From an uncultured Pelagibacteraceae bacterium (GTDB lineage Bacteria; Pseudomonadota; Alphaproteobacteria; Pelagibacterales; Pelagibacteraceae): a stretch of 64,000 bases of DNA. Made by a program: the position numbers and the translations under genes. The DNA lies in assembly GCA_902562875.1 (NCBI GenBank), contig CACEVB010000005.1, forward strand, positions 46,932-110,931. The letters run 5' to 3'. The stretch's first letter is position 1. Every line of letters starts with the position of its first letter. This document shows, piece after piece, positions 61,231 to 64,000 of this stretch. The notes below the pieces were generated by a model. That model was not told the origin of the DNA, did not search any database, and worked only from the letters and a program-made list of their open reading frames with translations.

Positions 61231-62054
61231 TATAAATTTATTTCAATTGTTTTAATATTAGATACTGCACCTTTCATTTTTATAGAATTATTTTTATTTA
61301 TAGAAATGGATAAACTCCCCAATTCAAATTCTATATCTACCTTATTTCCGGTTAAACCGTTAATTTTACTAGCAAAAGCAGTAGCGCATGCAGCCGATCC
61401 GCAAGCCTTAGTTAATCCTGCTCCCCTCTCCCAGACCTTTACAAATATTTTTTTGCTATTCCTAATTTCAGCAAGTGTAATGTTGCATCTATCTGGAAAT
61501 AATTTATTTATTTCTAAATTTGGTCCAATATCTTCTAAATTAAAATTTTCTAATTTATCAACAAAAAAAATAGCATGAGGATTACCCACATTCACAGCTG
61601 TACCACCAAAAAATTCATTTTTATTTTTATCTGCGATTTTTAAATTTAAATTTTTTGTATCTATTTTCTTACTAATAGGTATTTCTTTCCATTCAGTTTT
61701 TGCTATTCCAATAACTGTCTCAACTAAATTTTTGTCCAAAATTTTGGAATTTAAAACTCCTGATTTTGTTCTTAAATTTATTTCTTTTTTATCGCATTCC
61801 CCAGATATTAAATAAGCAACACACCTTGTGCCGTTTCCACAGGCTCCTGACTCGCTCCCATCAGAGTTATAAAATATTAAATCAGCATCGGATTCCTCTG
61901 AGCGGTTCATGATAATAAGTTGATCACAGCCTATAAATGACCGATTACAAATTTTAATTATTTGGTCACTAGAAAGCTTAATTTCATTAGGTCTGTTGTC
62001 GATAATCACAAAATCATTGCCTAATCCATCCATTTTAAAAGCTTTTAAATTCAT
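61230..62054 (-). CDS. dapF: Diaminopimelate epimerase
   Basis: A 274-residue PLP-independent epimerase acting in lysine and peptidoglycan synthesis. Both catalytic cysteines are present: GACGNGTRCVAY and TKACGSAACATAFA. The start (KAFKMDGLGNDFVIIDNR) and the GNPHAIFFVD block are typical. It heads the dapF-ftsY unit, sharing one base with ftsY, and diverges from ffh with 157 bases between, most of it the ffh leader. Confidence 0.97.
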   Translation of the reverse strand: MNLKAFKMDGLGNDFVIIDNRPNEIKLSSDQIIKICNRSFIGCDQLIIMNRSEESDADLIFYNSDGSESGACGNGTRCVAYLISGECDKKEINLRTKSGVLNSKILDKNLVETVIGIAKTEWKEIPISKKIDTKNLNLKIADKNKNEFFGGTAVNVGNPHAIFFVDKLENFNLEDIGPNLEINKLFPDRCNITLAEIRNSKKIFVKVWERGAGLTKACGSAACATAFASKINGLTGNKVDIEFELGSLSISINKNNSIKMKGAVSNIKTIEINL

Positions 62055-62073
62055 ATATTTATACTTAACTTAT

Positions 62074-62102
62074 TTATTGACTTTTTGAACCTCTATTATA
62101 AT
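62074..62102 (+). promoter_or_regulatory. Candidate promoter of ffh
   Basis: A perfect -10 TATAAT at 62097-62102. TTATTG (62074-62079) lies 17 bases ahead as -35; the better-looking TTGACT (62077-62082) is 14 away, which is short. Transcription would start near 62109, giving a leader of about 100 bases before the ffh ATG. Confidence 0.5.
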
Positions 62103-62108
62103 TTACTA

Positions 62109-62211
62109 ACGTTTCCGCAAAAAACAGCTATTTGCGGTGTCTTTGTTTACAAAGAGATCGACATCAGTCAGCGATATTCGCCCACTGGTGCGATAACTGC
62201 TGGAGTGAAAT
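62109..62211 (+). promoter_or_regulatory. Structured 5' leader of ffh (candidate cis-regulatory RNA)
   Basis: This stretch is clearly richer in G and C than any other intergenic region in the window. It contains stem 1 CCGCAAA/TTTGCGG (62115-62121 with 62131-62137), stem 2 TCTTTG/CAAAGA (62140-62145 with 62150-62155) and a compound hairpin CAGT-CA-GCGA-TAT-TCGC-CC-ACTG (62165-62187). The TCGC of that hairpin can instead pair with GCGA at 62190-62193, giving two exclusive folds ahead of the GGAG ribosome-binding site (62202-62205). I recognise no known riboswitch class, and the SRP RNA core motif is absent. Confidence 0.6.
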
Positions 62212-63570
62212 ATGTTTGAAAATTTAACAAATAAATTTGATGAAGTTTTTTCATCTTTTAAAAAAGCTCCTTCTCTTGATGAAAATCAAGTAGATGAGGG
62301 ATTAAAAAGCATAAGGCTAGCATTGCTAGAAGCGGATGTATCATTAGAGGTTGTCAAAGATTTTATTGAAAAAGTAAAACCTAAAACAATAGGTCAAGAA
62401 ATTATAAGATCTACTTCTCCTGGGGATATGGTTGTAAAGGTTGTCTATGACGAGCTTGTAAACTTATTAGGAACAAAAAATACAGAAATTAACCTAAATT
62501 CAGTCCCACCTGTTCCAATAATGATGGTCGGATTACAGGGTTCAGGAAAAACAACCACTACTGCGAAAATAGCTAAATATATTGAAAAGAATAATAAAAA
62601 AAAAGTTATGATGGTAAGTTTGGACATTTATCGTCCTGCTGCACAAGAGCAATTAAAACTACTGGGTGATCAAAATAATATTATAACTTTACCAATTATA
62701 GAGGGTCAATTACCTGCTGATATTTGTAGACGAGCACTAAGTGCAGCTAGCTTAAACGGATCTGAAGTCTTATTGTTTGACACTGCTGGTAGAACACAAA
62801 TTGATCTTCAAATGATGAGTGAGATTAAAGAAATAGAAAAAATTATTAAACCAAATGAGGTAATGCTTGTGGCAGATTCACTAACGGGTCAAGTGGCTGC
62901 AAATGTTGCAAAAGAATTTAAAAACACAGTAAATGTTTCAGGAATAGTCCTTACAAGATCAGATGGTGATGGTCGTGGAGGTGCTGCTTTAAGCATGAAA
63001 CATGTAGCAAATGTACCAGTAAAATTCTTAGGTGTAGGAGAAAAAATAGATAATCTAGAAGTTTTTCATCCTGATAGAGTTGCAAATAGAATATTAGGTA
63101 TGGGAGATATTGTATCTCTTGTAGAAAAAGCTGCTGAAGATCTAGATGAGGAAAAATTAAAAAAAGCTGAGGAAAAATTAAAGAAAGGACAATTTTCTCT
63201 TGATGACTACCTAAGTCAACTAAGACAAATGAAAAAAATGGGTGGTATTGAGGGCGTAATGTCTTTTTTACCAGGGGTTTCTAAAATAAAATCTCAAATG
63301 GATCAAGCTGGTGTAGATGAAAAAATTATTACTCAAAATGAAGCAGTTATTTTATCGATGACTAAAAGAGAGAGAGAGAATCCTAAAATAATTAATGGGT
63401 CAAGAAAAAAAAGAATTGCTAATGGTTCTGGAACTGACATAGCCACTATCAATAAATTGTTAAAACAATTTAAAATGATGTCTGAAATGATGAAAAAGAT
63501 GTCAAAAGGAAATATTAAAGGAATGGCGGAAAAGGGATTGCCACCAGAACTTTTTAATCAAATTAAATAA
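62212..63570 (+). CDS. ffh: Signal recognition particle protein Ffh
   Basis: A 452-residue SRP54 GTPase with N, G and M domains. G elements: [57 protein letters not shown] and [18 protein letters not shown]. The M domain (residues about 300-440) is rich in Met and carries [25 protein letters not shown], the RNA-binding helix-turn-helix. Binds signal sequences and SRP RNA; receptor FtsY is encoded nearby. GGAG seven bases before the ATG. rpsP follows ten bases after. Confidence 0.98.
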   Translation: MFENLTNKFDEVFSSFKKAPSLDENQVDEGLKSIRLALLEADVSLEVVKDFIEKVKPKTIGQEIIRSTSPGDMVVKVVYDELVNLLGTKNTEINLNSVPPVPIMMVGLQGSGKTTTTAKIAKYIEKNNKKKVMMVSLDIYRPAAQEQLKLLGDQNNIITLPIIEGQLPADICRRALSAASLNGSEVLLFDTAGRTQIDLQMMSEIKEIEKIIKPNEVMLVADSLTGQVAANVAKEFKNTVNVSGIVLTRSDGDGRGGAALSMKHVANVPVKFLGVGEKIDNLEVFHPDRVANRILGMGDIVSLVEKAAEDLDEEKLKKAEEKLKKGQFSLDDYLSQLRQMKKMGGIEGVMSFLPGVSKIKSQMDQAGVDEKIITQNEAVILSMTKRERENPKIINGSRKKRIANGSGTDIATINKLLKQFKMMSEMMKKMSKGNIKGMAEKGLPPELFNQIK

Positions 63571-63580
63571 AAGGAGAAAA

Positions 63581-63982
63581 ATGTTAAAACTTAGATTATC
63601 AATGGGTGGAACAAAAAAAAGACCTGTATACAAAATAGTCGTTGCGGATAGTAGATTTTCTAGAGACGGAAGATTTATTGAGAAACTTGGATTTTTTAAT
63701 CCTCTAATACCAAAGGATAAAAAGGAACGTGTTGGTATAGAGGCAGAGAGAATAAAATACTGGTTAGGACAAGGTGCTCAACCAACAACAAGAGTAGCTA
63801 GGATTTTGGGTGAAAATCAAATAATACCTATGCCACAAAAAGGAAATAATCCTCAAAAAGCTGTACCAAAGAAAGATAGAAAAAAAGAGGATAAATTAGA
63901 GACATCAAAAGACGCGGGTAAAAAATCAGAAGCTCCTAATGAAGAAAAGAAAGTGGAAGCTCATAAGGAAGATAAAAAGTAA
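63581..63982 (+). CDS. rpsP: 30S ribosomal protein bS16 with repeat-containing tail
   Basis: A 133-residue bS16. The conserved core ([61 protein letters not shown]) covers about residues 1-80; the remaining 50 residues are a Lys/Glu-rich low-complexity tail. From residue 114 the tail is a nine-residue repeat, KKSEAPNEE then KKVEAHKED, and the stop falls at the third position of the next copy. AAGGAG six bases before the ATG is a good ribosome-binding site. ffh-rpsP order is common in proteobacteria. Confidence 0.96.
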   Translation: MLKLRLSMGGTKKRPVYKIVVADSRFSRDGRFIEKLGFFNPLIPKDKKERVGIEAERIKYWLGQGAQPTTRVARILGENQIIPMPQKGNNPQKAVPKKDRKKEDKLETSKDAGKKSEAPNEEKKVEAHKEDKK

Positions 63983-64000
63983 GAAGCTCCAAATGAAGAA
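63920..64000 (+). repeat. Three tandem 27-base repeats at the rpsP 3' end, running past the stop codon
   Basis: Units 63920-63946, 63947-63973 and 63974-64000 translate in one frame as [18 protein letters not shown] and KK-stop-EAPNEE. Units 1 and 3 differ at only two of the last 21 bases (TCA to TAA, CCT to CCA). The window ends with unit 3, so the array may continue. Confidence 0.85.

Noticed and set aside
62109..62211. SRP (4.5S) RNA gene upstream of ffh
   Set aside because: The conserved domain IV loop with its GGAA-type tetraloop and AGCAG side is missing, and the region is directly joined to the ffh start codon, so a leader is more likely.
1..64000. Mobile elements, prophage, CRISPR arrays, toxin-antitoxin pairs
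   Set aside because: No transposase, integrase, regularly spaced repeat or typical toxin gene was found on either strand.

Overview
The window reads as a chromosome segment of a streamlined marine alphaproteobacterium, most likely of the SAR11 clade (Pelagibacterales). This is inferred from the strongly AT-rich sequence, the very tight packing (most gaps under 100 bases, many ATGA-type overlaps, no gene-free stretch over 300 bases), and alphaproteobacterial families such as DUF2794, IalB, the hemC-hemD pair, a DUF4212/SSS symporter and TRAP transporter genes. No insertion sequence, prophage or CRISPR array is visible. Species assignment cannot be made from the window alone.

Layout. 1-2308: end of a malyl-CoA lyase-like gene followed by both subunits of a malate-CoA ligase (C2/glyoxylate metabolism). 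2321-9486: small membrane proteins, HIT and GNAT proteins, lolA-ftsK, a UbiH-like hydroxylase, a LON-domain protein, a sulfotransferase, tRNA-Gly(GCC) and a pterin dehydratase. 9483-13703: minus-strand purH, heparinase-like gene, rpe and a YggT-like gene. 13756-20140: minus-strand DUF4212/ActP-like symporter pair (with an EF-hand loop), acs with an extraordinary lysine-rich N-terminus, an EVE protein and tsaD. 20198-24035: hemC-hemD, MscS channel, yggT, folD. 24044-28832: YbbAP-type ABC exporter divergent from tesA, then a metallo-beta-lactamase-fold hydrolase.

28824-37573 is the most distinctive part. Three different photolyase/cryptochrome-family genes (a cryptochrome/photolyase of the FeS-BCP-related group, a class I photolyase, and a short antenna-less form) lie within about 8 kb. 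With them are an SDR protein without the usual catalytic Tyr, a DCC (DUF393) thiol protein, DUF2256, a DUF4174-like protein with an extra C-terminal domain, a CRTAC1-like protein, a fasciclin protein and an unrecognised Cys-rich exported protein. This looks like a light-damage/light-response island.

37580-42426: argG (transcribed together with the short photolyase), ialB, an aldo/keto reductase, a Bax-inhibitor-like protein, DUF2794, YciB and HspQ. 42598-46730: cytochrome c maturation genes ccmCDEFGH without ccmA, ccmB or ccmI. 46733-57827: a PagL-like deacylase, then two tandem FMN-dependent 2-hydroxyacid oxidases, an aminotransferase, a GlcD/D-lactate-dehydrogenase-like flavoprotein, a glyoxylate-reductase-like enzyme, a TRAP transporter (with a strong terminator between the binding protein and the permease genes) and an amidase. 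Together these suggest uptake and oxidation of 2-hydroxy/2-oxo acids. 57820-60320: small membrane protein, EamA transporter, alpha/beta hydrolase, exported unknown. 60313-64000: ftsY-dapF divergent from ffh-rpsP. ffh has a structured, GC-rich 5' leader of about 100 bases, and rpsP ends in 27-base tandem repeats that run past its stop codon to the window edge.
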